From Pyrinomonadaceae bacterium (GTDB taxonomy: Bacteria > Acidobacteriota > Blastocatellia > Pyrinomonadales > Pyrinomonadaceae), in the NCBI GenBank assembly GCA_019186825.1, contig JABARP010000012.1, forward strand, positions 362,660-426,659: a stretch of 64,000 bases of DNA, given 5' to 3'. The notes under the pieces are model-generated. The model was not told the DNA's origin, did no database searches, and was given only the letters and a program-made list of their open reading frames with translations. Position numbers and translations under genes: made by a program. Position 1 is the first letter of the stretch, and each line of letters starts with the position of its first letter. This document shows positions 26,020 through 35,429 of this stretch, piece after piece.

Positions 26020-27786
26020 ATGTTACGACGAAAGCTCGTCGGGGCAATGCTTGTTTACGCATTTCTGCTCCCGACCACTTTGCTTGCGCAGACGCCTGTC
26101 TACACAGCGCCGAAAGCAGATATCGACAAGATCAAAGAAGAAGGCCTCAAGCATTCGCAGATAATGAACACGCTCAATTATCTGACAAACGTGATTGGCC
26201 AGAGGCTTACCGCATCGAGGAACCTGAAGCACGCGAACGAATGGACGCGCGATACGCTGACAAAATGGGGCCTCGAAAACGCGCATCTCGAAGCCTGGGG
26301 CCCGTTCGGCCGCGGCTGGGAACTCGAGCGTTTCTCGGCGCAAGTTACTTCGCCTTACAGCTTCCCCGTTATCGCGTATCCAAAGGCGTGGTCGCCCGGG
26401 TTTGGTAGCCAGGTCGTTATGCCGGTAGCTCCTGCCGTTAAAGGCAAAAAGAGCAAGGCAACTGCCGCTCCGGCCGCAGCACCTTCGACAACGATCACTG
26501 CTGATGTCGTTTACCTCGACGCGCATGACGAAGCCGGTCTTGCAAAATACAAGGGCCAGCTCAAAGGAAAGATCGTCTTTATGTCGGGGACTCGTGAACT
26601 CAAGGCCGACTTCGAAGGAATGGGCCACCGCTTCAGTGCCCAGGAACTGCTCGATATGGCGAATGCGCCTGATCCGGATGCGGTCGTTCGAGCGGCTGTT
26701 CCGGCCAACTCGCCTAACCAGGCAAATATGCAGGATCGCCTGAAGCGTTTCATTGACGGCCTTAAGCGTGCCAAATTCGTTATTGATGAAGGAGCGGCAA
26801 TGGTCGTTGACAACAGCTTTAAGGGTTCGGGCGGCACGATCTTCGTCTCGGCGGCATCGGTCGCGGCGGACATTCCGGCAAATCCGATGGATTTCTTCTC
26901 GCAGAAGCGTCTCTCGCCGTGGGACAAGGAAGCTGAAGCTAAAATGGTCCCGCAGATGACGATGGCGACCGAAGATTACAATCGCATCGTTCGTATGATC
27001 GAAGCCGGTGAGAAGGTCCAAATGACGATCGACCTCAAAGTCAAATATCTTGATGACGATCCGATGGTATATAACACGATTGCGGAAATCCCGGGCACGG
27101 ACCCGGCATTGAAGGATCAGGTTGTTATGCTTGGCGGACATATGGATTCGTGGCATTCAGGGACCGGTGCGACAGACAACGCCGCCGGTGTCTCGGTCGC
27201 GATGGAAGCGGTCCGCATCCTGAAGGCGGCAGGCCTTAAGCCACGGCGTACCATCCGCATCGCTCTCTGGACGGGTGAAGAACAGGGCCTTATCGGTTCG
27301 CGCGAGTATGTTACAAAGCATCTCGGCGAAATAAAGGGCGGACGGAATATCTTTGGCGTCCCGCAAAGCGGACCGCAGCAAAAGCCCGAGCTTATCAAAG
27401 GTGCAGAGTATGAGAAGATCTCTGCCTACTACAACCTCGATAACGGTACGGGCAAGATCCGCGGCGTTTATATGCAGGGCAATGAGGCTGCGAGGCCGTA
27501 TTTCCGTGCATGGCTCGCTCCGTTCCTGGATATGGACGCAGCGACGCTGACGCTTTCGAACACGGGCGGCACCGACCACCTTTCATTCGATCGCATTGGT
27601 ATTCCTGGATTCCAATTCATCCAGGATGAGGTTGAGTACGACGAACGTACACATCACTCGAACCAGGATGTTTTTGACCGCATCCAGGCCGGTGATATGA
27701 TGCAGGCTGCAACGATCATGGCAGCTTTCGTCTATCAGACCGCACAGATGGACGAGCGCTTCCCGCGTAAGCCTATGCAGAACTAG
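26020..27786 (+). CDS. Secreted M28-family zinc aminopeptidase with PA domain
   Basis: The 588-residue protein has a signal peptide (MLRRKLVGAMLVYAFLLPTTLLA) and a strong Shine-Dalgarno (AGGAGAAAAAGGG). A protease-associated insert lies roughly between residues 160 and 330. The M28 zinc site appears in order as MLGGHMDSWHSGTGATDNAAG, TGEEQGLIGSREY and GGTDHLSF. Such enzymes release N-terminal residues from peptides outside the cytoplasm. With the S9, M20 and M4 peptidases in the window it fits a protein-scavenging lifestyle. Confidence 0.93.
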   Translation: MLRRKLVGAMLVYAFLLPTTLLAQTPVYTAPKADIDKIKEEGLKHSQIMNTLNYLTNVIGQRLTASRNLKHANEWTRDTLTKWGLENAHLEAWGPFGRGWELERFSAQVTSPYSFPVIAYPKAWSPGFGSQVVMPVAPAVKGKKSKATAAPAAAPSTTITADVVYLDAHDEAGLAKYKGQLKGKIVFMSGTRELKADFEGMGHRFSAQELLDMANAPDPDAVVRAAVPANSPNQANMQDRLKRFIDGLKRAKFVIDEGAAMVVDNSFKGSGGTIFVSAASVAADIPANPMDFFSQKRLSPWDKEAEAKMVPQMTMATEDYNRIVRMIEAGEKVQMTIDLKVKYLDDDPMVYNTIAEIPGTDPALKDQVVMLGGHMDSWHSGTGATDNAAGVSVAMEAVRILKAAGLKPRRTIRIALWTGEEQGLIGSREYVTKHLGEIKGGRNIFGVPQSGPQQKPELIKGAEYEKISAYYNLDNGTGKIRGVYMQGNEAARPYFRAWLAPFLDMDAATLTLSNTGGTDHLSFDRIGIPGFQFIQDEVEYDERTHHSNQDVFDRIQAGDMMQAATIMAAFVYQTAQMDERFPRKPMQN

Positions 27787-27815
27787 AGCAGGCAGTTGTT
27801 CGCGACCGTAAAAAA

Positions 27816-27857
27816 GATAGCTGTTGGCTGATTCGATCAGCTGACAGCTATTTTCTC
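27816..27857 (+). terminator. Terminator after the M28 peptidase gene
   Basis: ATAGCTGTTGGCTGAT pairs with ATCAGCTGACAGCTAT with few mismatches around a short TCG loop, followed by TTTTCTCTTT. It lies about 30 nt after the stop codon. Confidence 0.8.
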
Positions 27858-27928
27858 TTTGCGCAGAAGCGATTATCGGTTACTCTTTTACGAAGTTTAC
27901 GTCTAACGCCGATCCTACTCGAAAACCT

Positions 27929-28714
27929 ATGGACGACATTCAATTTCAAAGAGGCTCGATAAATGCGAGCGGCGCGTTCAGTGCCGCGTGGGAACAGGTC
28001 AAATCCAACTACGGCACGTACCTTGGGGCGTCGCTCCTTGCGATGGTAATGCTCGGATGTCTGTCGTGCATTAGTTGGTTTTTGATGGGGCCTGTGATGG
28101 GCGGCATCTTTTACCTCGCTACAAAAGGTCATCGCGGCGAACCTGTCGAGTTCGGAATGATGTTCGAAGGATTCAAGAAGTTTGTGCCGCTAATGGTGAT
28201 CGGCCTGATACAGGGCCTTCCGGGGATATTGCTATCCATCGTACAGATGGGATTGAATTTCGGCCGCTTGGGCGTAATGCTCAGCAATCCGGAAGCGATG
28301 CGCCAGGCACAGAGGACCGGCGAACTGGATAGCGTCGGAGCGGCCTTCTCGATCGCGTTCCTTTTTCTTTATCTCGGATTCGCGGTATTCAGTCTTGTTT
28401 GGTGGGCCGTAACCTATTTTGCGATCCCGCTGGTAATGGAGCATGACCTCGGTCCGGTCGATGCGATCAAGCTAAGCGGACGGGCGGCTTTCTCAAACAT
28501 TGGCGGAATGATCATCGTATTGATATTCGGAATCCTGGTTACGTTGATCGGCCTTCTTCTGCTGTGCGTTGGCGTCTTATTTGTCTCGATACCGGTCATC
28601 TTCGTCGCAAATGCGATCATCTTTTGGCAGGTCTTTCCCCGCCGAGATGTACAACCGGGATATTTTGCACCGCCTCCGCCGGGAACTTACGGTTTCGGCA
28701 GCCCGCAGTACTAG
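27929..28714 (+). CDS. Multi-pass membrane protein of unknown function
   Basis: The 261-residue protein has a short N-terminal soluble segment (DIQFQRGSINASGAFSAAWEQVKSNY). About five or six hydrophobic helices follow, including LGASLLAMVMLGCLSCISWFL, FLYLGFAVFSLVWWAVTYFAIPL and IIVLIFGILVTLIGLLLLCVGVLF. The C-terminus is Pro/Gly-rich (PPPPGTYGFG). It resembles DUF4013/YciC-like integral membrane proteins, but the family call is weak. Its end overlaps by 4 nt the convergent GNAT gene. Confidence 0.8.
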   Translation: MDDIQFQRGSINASGAFSAAWEQVKSNYGTYLGASLLAMVMLGCLSCISWFLMGPVMGGIFYLATKGHRGEPVEFGMMFEGFKKFVPLMVIGLIQGLPGILLSIVQMGLNFGRLGVMLSNPEAMRQAQRTGELDSVGAAFSIAFLFLYLGFAVFSLVWWAVTYFAIPLVMEHDLGPVDAIKLSGRAAFSNIGGMIIVLIFGILVTLIGLLLLCVGVLFVSIPVIFVANAIIFWQVFPRRDVQPGYFAPPPPGTYGFGSPQY

Positions 28715-29178
28715 AGAACTTTCTCCATATAGAGCACGCCGTCGTACGGGTTATCGTAATACGTCGGTATCTCGTAAAAGCCGTGGGACTCATAGAGCGA
28801 CACGGCTTTTGCCATCTTTGGCGGGAATGTATCAAGCCGCATCTTCTTGTAACCGATCTTACGAGCCTCGGCAATTACCTTTTCGATAAGTGCCTTTCCG
28901 ATACCGCTCCCGCGAGCATTTTCGCGCAAGTAGAGCCGCTTCATTTCGCAGATGCCTTCTTCGATCTTGCGTAGGGCGATGCCGCCCGCAAGCTCTCCGT
29001 CCATGTAGGCTAGGATCAGCCGGCCGTCGGGCGGTGCATATTTGCCGGGGAGAGTTTGCAGCTCTTCCTCAAAGTTCTGAAAACAGAGATCGAGCCCGAG
29101 CCATTTCTCGTATTCGCGAAAGATCGAGCGGGCGTCGTCAATTTGGGTAGGCTCTTCGGCAAAAACGAATTCGATCAT
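28711..29178 (-). CDS. GNAT-family N-acetyltransferase
   Basis: The 155-residue protein has the GNAT fold. The acetyl-CoA loop is LRENARGSGIGKALIEKVIAEARKIGYKKMRLDT, with the R-x2-G-x-G/A signature in the ARGSGIG region, and the final strand region is SLYESHGFYEIP. GNATs acetylate amines on metabolites, antibiotics or proteins; the substrate is unknown. The gene is convergent with and overlaps the membrane-protein gene, so both stops lie within a shared 4-nt overlap. Confidence 0.92.
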   Translation of the reverse strand: MIEFVFAEEPTQIDDARSIFREYEKWLGLDLCFQNFEEELQTLPGKYAPPDGRLILAYMDGELAGGIALRKIEEGICEMKRLYLRENARGSGIGKALIEKVIAEARKIGYKKMRLDTFPPKMAKAVSLYESHGFYEIPTYYDNPYDGVLYMEKVL

Positions 29179-29220
29179 AAGCTGATTCTAGCAGGAGCCA
29201 CGGGCACGAATGCCGGCAAA

Positions 29221-29229
29221 TGTTATAAA
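29221..29229 (+). promoter_or_regulatory. Extended -10 promoter of the AAA ATPase gene
   Basis: TG-T-TATAAA lies 11 nt before the ATG at 29241, with no Shine-Dalgarno between. This suggests a leaderless or nearly leaderless transcript. Assigned by position only. Confidence 0.4.
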
Positions 29230-29240
29230 CTTAGCTAGTA

Positions 29241-30044
29241 ATGGAACTTGCGGTTGAAAAATATAGGGTTAAGGACGAGCCGTACTATCTGCCCGTCGGT
29301 AAAGAGGTAGAGCTTTTTGAGGCTGCTTATGCTGCGAAACTCCCGGTGATGCTGAAAGGCCCGACGGGCTGCGGCAAGACGCGCTTTGTCGAGTATATGG
29401 CGCACCGGATGAAGCGTCCGCTTATCACCGTCGCCTGTCACGAAGACCTTTCTTCGACCGATCTTGTAGGACGATTCCTGCTTGAAGGCGATGAGACCGT
29501 TTGGCACGATGGGCCGCTGACCGCAGCCGTTCGGGCCGGTGCGATCTGTTACTTGGATGAGGTTGTCGAAGCGCGCAAGGATACCGTCGTTATCATTCAT
29601 CCTCTGACGGACGACCGCCGCCGCCTTCCCATCGAGAAACGTGGTACGGTTCTCGACGCTCCGCCGGAATTCATGCTCGTTGTCTCATACAATCCGGGTT
29701 ACCAATCGATCCTCAAAGACCTGAAACAATCCACCCGGCAACGTTTTGTCGCGATGGAATTCGACTATCCGGACGCAGATTCCGAAACAAAGATCGTCGC
29801 AAAAGAAGGCGGTGTTGAGCTTTCGCTTGCCGCAGATCTTGTGAAGATCGGCGAAAAGGTAAGGAACCTACGCGGCCACGGACTCGAGGAAGGTGTTTCC
29901 ACGCGCCTGCTCATCTACGCGGCGCAGCTCGTCGCGAAAGGTATTGCTCCTGTGGATGCGGCTGAGGTCGCGCTTTCGGCGCCGATAACCGACGATCGGG
30001 ATCTGCAGCGCAGTATTCGAGAGATCATCACGACGATAATTTAA
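29241..30044 (+). CDS. MoxR/CbbQ/NorQ-type AAA ATPase, orphan
   Basis: The 267-residue protein has Walker A GPTGCGKT (about residues 39-46), Walker [12 protein letters not shown], sensor 1 ([12 protein letters not shown]) and an arginine finger region (STRQRF). It matches the CbbQ/NirQ/NorQ group. These ATPases act with a VWA-domain partner (CbbO or NorD) to remodel Rubisco or nitric-oxide reductase. No such partner, Rubisco or reductase gene occurs in this window; a flavin amine oxidase gene follows 54 nt downstream. The target is therefore unknown. Confidence 0.88.
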   Translation: MELAVEKYRVKDEPYYLPVGKEVELFEAAYAAKLPVMLKGPTGCGKTRFVEYMAHRMKRPLITVACHEDLSSTDLVGRFLLEGDETVWHDGPLTAAVRAGAICYLDEVVEARKDTVVIIHPLTDDRRRLPIEKRGTVLDAPPEFMLVVSYNPGYQSILKDLKQSTRQRFVAMEFDYPDADSETKIVAKEGGVELSLAADLVKIGEKVRNLRGHGLEEGVSTRLLIYAAQLVAKGIAPVDAAEVALSAPITDDRDLQRSIREIITTII

Positions 30045-30098
30045 GATCTGTGACCGATCGCTACGGCTATCAGCTAGAATCTCAATAACTGAACAAAG

Positions 30099-31472
30099 AT
30101 GACGAAATCTCCTTCTCGCCGCGAATTTCTACAGATCATTGGAACAGCGACCGCCGGAACACTGCTGGCGCCGAACGTCTTTTCGCAGCGTCGCGCAAAG
30201 CATTGCGTCGTCATCGGTGCTGGATTCGCAGGGCTTGCTGCTACCTACAAATTAAGGAACGCCGGCTGGACCGTAACGGTGATCGAAGCTCGCGACCGCG
30301 TCGGAGGACGAGTATTCTCGCATCTTGATCCGAATACAGGCCTGTTGTGTGAGCTCGGTGCGGAATGGGTAGGCGAGAGCCACGAAAGGCTCAAGGCTCT
30401 CTGTCACGACTTCGGTATTCCGCTGCAGAAGCATCAGTTTCAGGATCGGCTTCTCCGGGATGGCCGTGTGTATCGGCCCGGTGAGTGGGGTTTTTCGCCG
30501 CAGGCAAAGACTGCGTTCGAAAAAGTCATAAAGGGTTACGACAAACTCACACCAGCGCAGCAGCGTCGGCTCGACAAGCAGGATTGGTGGGATTATCTCG
30601 AAAAGATCGGGTTCAACCAGGACGATCTGCTTATCCGTGACCTGATGGACAGCACCGATTTCGGCGAATCAATACGCCACGTTTCGGCATTTTCCGCATT
30701 GGCTGAATACGCAGAGTCCAGCCCGCATAACGAGATGGACTACAAGATGGCCGGCGGCAACTCGCGGCTTGCTTCCGAATTTTGGCGGCGTATCGAGGAG
30801 AAGAATTTTCGTCTCGAAGCGCGAGTTACCTCGATCACGCAGCGTCGCGGCCGCGTCGCGGTAGAGTTCGAAAATAGCGGCTCAACCGAACAGCTACAAT
30901 GCGACGCCGTCATCTGCACCGCACCGATACAGAGCTTGTTGAAGATCAAGTTCGACCCGCCGCTCACGCCCGCGCAACAGAGTGCGGCAGAGCAGCTTGT
31001 TTACGCGCGCATCTCGAAGAACAGCGTTGTTTACGGCGAACGTTTTTGGAAAGATGAGGATTTTTCGCTCGTCTCCGACCTGACGTCGCACTATTACTTT
31101 CACAGCACGCAGAATCAGGCCGGAACGCCAGGCATCCTGACGGCGTACGCGATCGGTGAGAAGGCCGACGTACTCGCATCGCAATCGGACGCGAGACGGA
31201 TGCGCATTGTCGCCGGCGACCTCACCGCCTTTGACGATCGAGCACCGGGACTTGCCCGGAACATTATTTCCTACGCCTGGCAGCGTGATCCATACACGGA
31301 CGGTGCGTACGCGCTCTACAAGCCCGGGCAATGGTTCGGCATTCGCCCGATACTTCAGCGGCCGCATGGCAAGGTCTTATTCGCTGGCGAGCACCTCGCC
31401 GATTGGCAGGGCTTTATGGAAGGTGCGATCGAGACGGGCGAAGGTGCCGCCGCGAGCCTGATCCGAGGATGA
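30099..31472 (+). CDS. Tat-exported flavin monoamine oxidase-like protein
   Basis: The 457-residue protein begins with a twin-arginine signal (SRREFLQIIGTATAGTLLAP). A dinucleotide-binding FAD motif follows (CVVIGAGFAGLAATYKLRNAGWTVTVIEARDRVGGRV), then the C-terminal FAD-binding signature (LFAGEHLADWQGFMEGAIETGEGAA). The family oxidises primary or secondary amines using FAD and oxygen. Export by Tat implies folding with FAD in the cytoplasm and action in the periplasm. It is 54 nt downstream of the AAA ATPase gene; a functional link is possible but unproven. Confidence 0.92.
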   Translation: MTKSPSRREFLQIIGTATAGTLLAPNVFSQRRAKHCVVIGAGFAGLAATYKLRNAGWTVTVIEARDRVGGRVFSHLDPNTGLLCELGAEWVGESHERLKALCHDFGIPLQKHQFQDRLLRDGRVYRPGEWGFSPQAKTAFEKVIKGYDKLTPAQQRRLDKQDWWDYLEKIGFNQDDLLIRDLMDSTDFGESIRHVSAFSALAEYAESSPHNEMDYKMAGGNSRLASEFWRRIEEKNFRLEARVTSITQRRGRVAVEFENSGSTEQLQCDAVICTAPIQSLLKIKFDPPLTPAQQSAAEQLVYARISKNSVVYGERFWKDEDFSLVSDLTSHYYFHSTQNQAGTPGILTAYAIGEKADVLASQSDARRMRIVAGDLTAFDDRAPGLARNIISYAWQRDPYTDGAYALYKPGQWFGIRPILQRPHGKVLFAGEHLADWQGFMEGAIETGEGAAASLIRG

Positions 31473-31704
31473 CCTCGCGAAGAACGAGTCGCCCAAGCGG
31501 AATTGAAGGAACCTTCTAGTACAACCTCAGAAAAGTTAACTAACATTTAAGATAGAGTTCATCTAGCCGTAACTTGCCCTCTGTATTCTTCCTTTTGCAG
31601 CAGGGAAATCGATCAAAACTTTGAAACCGGAAGCGGGCCGTCCAGTGCGAAGTGTACTGCGAGCGTCCGCAGCCTGCGCTATGCGCAAAAAGAGGAACTC
31701 AACC

Positions 31705-34700
31705 ATGCGAACAAGGAACTTTGTAACAACGATCTCATCAATTTTTCTTTTACTATTTTCGATAAGTCTGACTGCGGCGCAGTCCGGTCAACGTATCACC
31801 GGTGTAGTTACCGATACGGCTGGTGCGGTTGTGCCCGGCGCGTCGATCACGATCACCAATGAGCAGACCGGCGAGAAGCGCGACGTCACGGCTGGCGACG
31901 ACGGAGCATTTTCTGTCGTCGGCCTGCAGCCGGCCCGGTACAAAGTTACGGCTTCGGCCGCAAACTTTGAGCCTACAACCCGGACGGGGGTGGAGCTTCT
32001 CGTAGGAAGATCGCTCGTCGTCGACCTGGTGCTTGCGGTGCAGGGTGTTGCGGCAGATGTTGATGCCATCACTAGCCAGGAAGTCATTGTAAATACGGCC
32101 TCAGCGGCGATGAGCGCGAACGTCAATCGGCGCGAGGTCGAAAGCTTGCCGATCAACGGCCGCCAGTTGTCACAGCTGTACTTGCAGGCCCCGGGTGCTC
32201 TCAACAGCGGGACCGGTACATTCAGCGATATACGATTTTCCGGGCGTGCGAATCAGCAGAACGTTGTGCGTTACGATGGCGTAGAAGGTACCGCCATCAT
32301 TGATTCGAGCCCCGGCAACTTGAACGGTGAAGTTCCTTCGCCGTTTCGACTCCAATCTTCTCTTGAGAACGTACAGGAGTTTCGCGTCGATTCCAGTAAC
32401 TTCCCTGCCGAATACGGCACAGGCACCGGCGGCCAGATCTCGGTCGTTACAAAGTCAGGCGGCAATCAGTTCCATGGCTCGCTGTTTGAATACATGCGTC
32501 GTGATGGACTCGATGCCCGTAATTTCTTTGACGGATCGAGCAAGAGCAAACTCTCGTTGGATCAGTTCGGAGGATCGATCGGTGGTCCGATCATTAAAGA
32601 TAAGCTCTTCTTTTTCGGCAGCTATGAGCGATATCGAGGGCGGTTTGGATTAAACTTCGTCGAAGCGGCACCTAGTGTCAATATCGCAACTCTCTGCGCT
32701 CCACCGATCGGTACAAACCCAAGCGGAAAGAACTGTCAAGCCGGTGGATCAAGCGGTGTAGCGTCACCATCGCTGCAATATCTTTCGGCGTTTCGCTCTC
32801 CGAATGCACGTGTGCTCGAAGGAGGGTCCACCGTTCCAGGAGTCGAGATCCTACGGTTGCAGGCCACTGAGCGCACCGACGAACAGGCGATCGCCGCACG
32901 GTTTGATTATCAATCCGGCGTGAGCAACAGATTCTATCTTCGGTTCTTTCGCGATCATGGCAAGGACATCTCGCCTGAAGGTGTTAGCGGCCGCGTTGTG
33001 AGGATCGAGGCCGTACCGCAAAATGGCGTCTTCGGATGGCAATCGGTTCTGAGTGGCGACGGCTCTTTGATCAACGAGTTGAAGATCGGCTTTAACAGTG
33101 CTCGAACGCGCATTAACGGTACTGCACCGACCGTAAACGGCATCGATTTTTCGGCGATCACCCTGAACATATCCGGCAACGTTGCAAATACCGGGATCGC
33201 CGGGCAGGGCACATCAACGGGTATCTCGATCCCCGGCGGCCTTGTACGTGCAAATTCGGCAACCAACGGCCGCGGCCAGCCCTATACGCCGTACTCGCTT
33301 AGCTTTATCGACAACGTTTCGTATCTACGCGGTGATCACTCGTTCAAATTCGGCGGCGAACTTCGCTTTATCCGGATGTACACCGACCGTCTCGGCGGTA
33401 CGACCTACACGTTCTCCAATCTCGACAATTTTCTTACAAATACGCTCTCGTCGGTTCAGTTCCTTGGCGATGTGAGTGCTGCCTCGCCATTCAACAATGG
33501 CCTGACGGGACAGCGACTCGCCAAGCAGGAGTACTACATCGTATACGGGCAGGATGAGTGGAGGATCACACCGAGCCTTACACTCAGCTACGGTCTGCGC
33601 TACGAATACTACACACCGCTTAGGGAAAGGAGCAACGGGCAGGTTCTGTTCGACATTGATACCGGAAAGCTGCGCCCGTCGAGCGAGGCCGCGTTTAAGT
33701 CGTCAAAGAACAATTTCGGTCCGCGCATTGCCCTCACATGGTCTCCGGATCGCCACGGCACTGGCCTCTTTTCAGGCGGAAGGACGGTGGTTCGTGGTGG
33801 CGTCGGCCTCTTCTACGGGCCGGGACAGACCGAGGATCAAATACAAACGATCGAAAGTGACCGCATTAGTTCGACGGTCTCAAGCGGCAGCTTGCTGACT
33901 TTTCCTGCCGATACGGCTGCGATCGTTGCGAACTTCAATGCCAATCCAAACAATCGTCAGTACCAGCCGCGTGCCTACGCCAATGAGTATCAGATCCCGG
34001 AGCGTGTACTGCAATATACGTTCTCCTGGCAGCAGCAATGGGGTTATGATCTTGTATCGACGGTCTCATATGTCGGGTCGCAAGGACGGAACCTTTTCCT
34101 AAGGAGCGTTACCAACAAGATCCTGCCGGGTTCTGCGACCGTGTCGAACGCCGCAACAGCATTTCCAACCGGTGTTGGCGTTATCAACCGCATCAATGGT
34201 GCGGGACAAGTTACCGGAGTTACGACGGTTCGTGAGTTCGACATCCTAAACAATGCAGCGGCTTGCGGAGCCTCGCTGACAAACCCGATCTGTCGGCCGT
34301 TTGCCGAGGTCGACTACAAAACCGTCGGAGGCGACGATAGATACAACGCCCTGCAGCTCTCGCTGCAGCGAAGCTTTAGCACGGGACTCACAATGAACGC
34401 GCAGTACACGTTCGGCAAGAGCGAGGGCACGTCGGCAGGTTCGAATGAAGCTCGAACGAGTGCTCAGCTCGATAACTTTGAAGCCGACCGCGGCCGCAAT
34501 AATTTCGACGTACGCCACACATTCAACCTCAGCGCACTTTATGATCTGCCGTTCGGAAAAAGAAAGCGGTTCGATCTTGGGCGGATCGGTAACGCATTGC
34601 TTGGCAACTGGCAGATCGGAACGATTTTCAACGCCCGGAGCGGAGTTCCGATCGAAGTTTTGATCACCCGTCCGGACGTTGTGGTCGTCTGCCAGCTTGC

Positions 34701-35310
34701 GGCCGGATGTCCGAATGGCTCGGGCGGATACTTTGCCAATGGATTTGTCGCACAACTGCCGACATTCAACTCCTCATTCACGGCGTTGCCGATCGGCTTT
34801 GCGGCAGTGGTAAATACGCCCGGCGGTGGGAGCTCGCGGAACGTCCGTCGTCCGAACATCGTAGCCGGCGTAAACCCGTTTCTCAACGATGACCGACGGT
34901 TCCTCAACCCCGCGGCGTTCACAGCACCAGGTCCGGGCGAATGGGGCGACCTCTCGCGGAATGCACTATCGGGTCCAAGCTTCAGGCAGGTCGATATGGT
35001 TTTCGCCAAGAAGTTCCCGATCGGGGAAAGGGCAAGCTTTGAGTTCAGGACAGAGATCTTCAACATCCTTAACCAGGCGAATTTTTCGAACCCTTCGGCG
35101 ACGCTGTCGCTCGCATTGCCGAGACTCTCGTGCTCGGCGGGATGCACGACGTATACCGCCTCATCAGGGAGCAATGTCCTGCAGCCGGGACAAGCTTATA
35201 CGCAAGAAGCTGCCGGCTCGACATTTGGCCTGCTACGCTCCTCGGTCGGCCGAACGGTCGGCTTAGGCACGAATCGCCAGGTTCAATTTGCCGTAAGGTT
35301 CAATTTCTAA
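31705..35310 (+). CDS. TonB-dependent receptor with carboxypeptidase-regulatory-like N-terminal domain (Oar-like)
   Basis: The 1201-residue protein has a signal peptide (MRTRNFVTTISSIFLLLFSISLTAAQ). A CarboxypepD_reg-like beta-sandwich comes next (ITGVVTDTAGAVVPGASITITNEQTGEKR...), then a plug (ESLPINGRQLSQLYLQAPGA...GQISVVTKSGGNQFHGSLFEYMR) and a long 22-strand barrel. It ends with an aromatic residue (AVRFNF) as outer-membrane barrels do. It is likely an outer-membrane importer of peptides, glycans or other large ligands, powered by TonB. The ATG at 31705 is preceded by AGAGGA; the open frame begins further upstream at 31621. Confidence 0.92.
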   Translation: MRTRNFVTTISSIFLLLFSISLTAAQSGQRITGVVTDTAGAVVPGASITITNEQTGEKRDVTAGDDGAFSVVGLQPARYKVTASAANFEPTTRTGVELLVGRSLVVDLVLAVQGVAADVDAITSQEVIVNTASAAMSANVNRREVESLPINGRQLSQLYLQAPGALNSGTGTFSDIRFSGRANQQNVVRYDGVEGTAIIDSSPGNLNGEVPSPFRLQSSLENVQEFRVDSSNFPAEYGTGTGGQISVVTKSGGNQFHGSLFEYMRRDGLDARNFFDGSSKSKLSLDQFGGSIGGPIIKDKLFFFGSYERYRGRFGLNFVEAAPSVNIATLCAPPIGTNPSGKNCQAGGSSGVASPSLQYLSAFRSPNARVLEGGSTVPGVEILRLQATERTDEQAIAARFDYQSGVSNRFYLRFFRDHGKDISPEGVSGRVVRIEAVPQNGVFGWQSVLSGDGSLINELKIGFNSARTRINGTAPTVNGIDFSAITLNISGNVANTGIAGQGTSTGISIPGGLVRANSATNGRGQPYTPYSLSFIDNVSYLRGDHSFKFGGELRFIRMYTDRLGGTTYTFSNLDNFLTNTLSSVQFLGDVSAASPFNNGLTGQRLAKQEYYIVYGQDEWRITPSLTLSYGLRYEYYTPLRERSNGQVLFDIDTGKLRPSSEAAFKSSKNNFGPRIALTWSPDRHGTGLFSGGRTVVRGGVGLFYGPGQTEDQIQTIESDRISSTVSSGSLLTFPADTAAIVANFNANPNNRQYQPRAYANEYQIPERVLQYTFSWQQQWGYDLVSTVSYVGSQGRNLFLRSVTNKILPGSATVSNAATAFPTGVGVINRINGAGQVTGVTTVREFDILNNAAACGASLTNPICRPFAEVDYKTVGGDDRYNALQLSLQRSFSTGLTMNAQYTFGKSEGTSAGSNEARTSAQLDNFEADRGRNNFDVRHTFNLSALYDLPFGKRKRFDLGRIGNALLGNWQIGTIFNARSGVPIEVLITRPDVVVVCQLAAGCPNGSGGYFANGFVAQLPTFNSSFTALPIGFAAVVNTPGGGSSRNVRRPNIVAGVNPFLNDDRRFLNPAAFTAPGPGEWGDLSRNALSGPSFRQVDMVFAKKFPIGERASFEFRTEIFNILNQANFSNPSATLSLALPRLSCSAGCTTYTASSGSNVLQPGQAYTQEAAGSTFGLLRSSVGRTVGLGTNRQVQFAVRFNF

Positions 35311-35355
35311 GCCGGCATCCGAGGCACGGCTTTTCTGCGGGCCACCAGTTCGCAT

Positions 35356-35395
35356 AAAAAAGAGAGGCGAGCATTTTGCTGCCTCTCTCTTTTTT
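35356..35395. terminator. Bidirectional terminator
   Basis: AAAAAGAGAGGC-g-AGCA pairs with TGCT-g-CCTCTCTCTTTTT around a short T loop, giving T tracts on both strands. It lies between the convergent receptor and M1-like genes. Confidence 0.92.
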
Positions 35396-35429
35396 CTGCG
35401 GCTCCCGGAAATCGAGCGCCTCAATTCTG

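Noticed and set aside
26023..27156. 377-residue open frame on the minus strand
   Set aside because: It is a shadow of the M28 peptidase gene and carries no family motifs.
31621..31704. Upstream extension of the Oar-like receptor
   Set aside because: The TTG at 31621 would put 28 basic residues before the signal peptide; the ATG at 31705 has a Shine-Dalgarno and a clean signal sequence.
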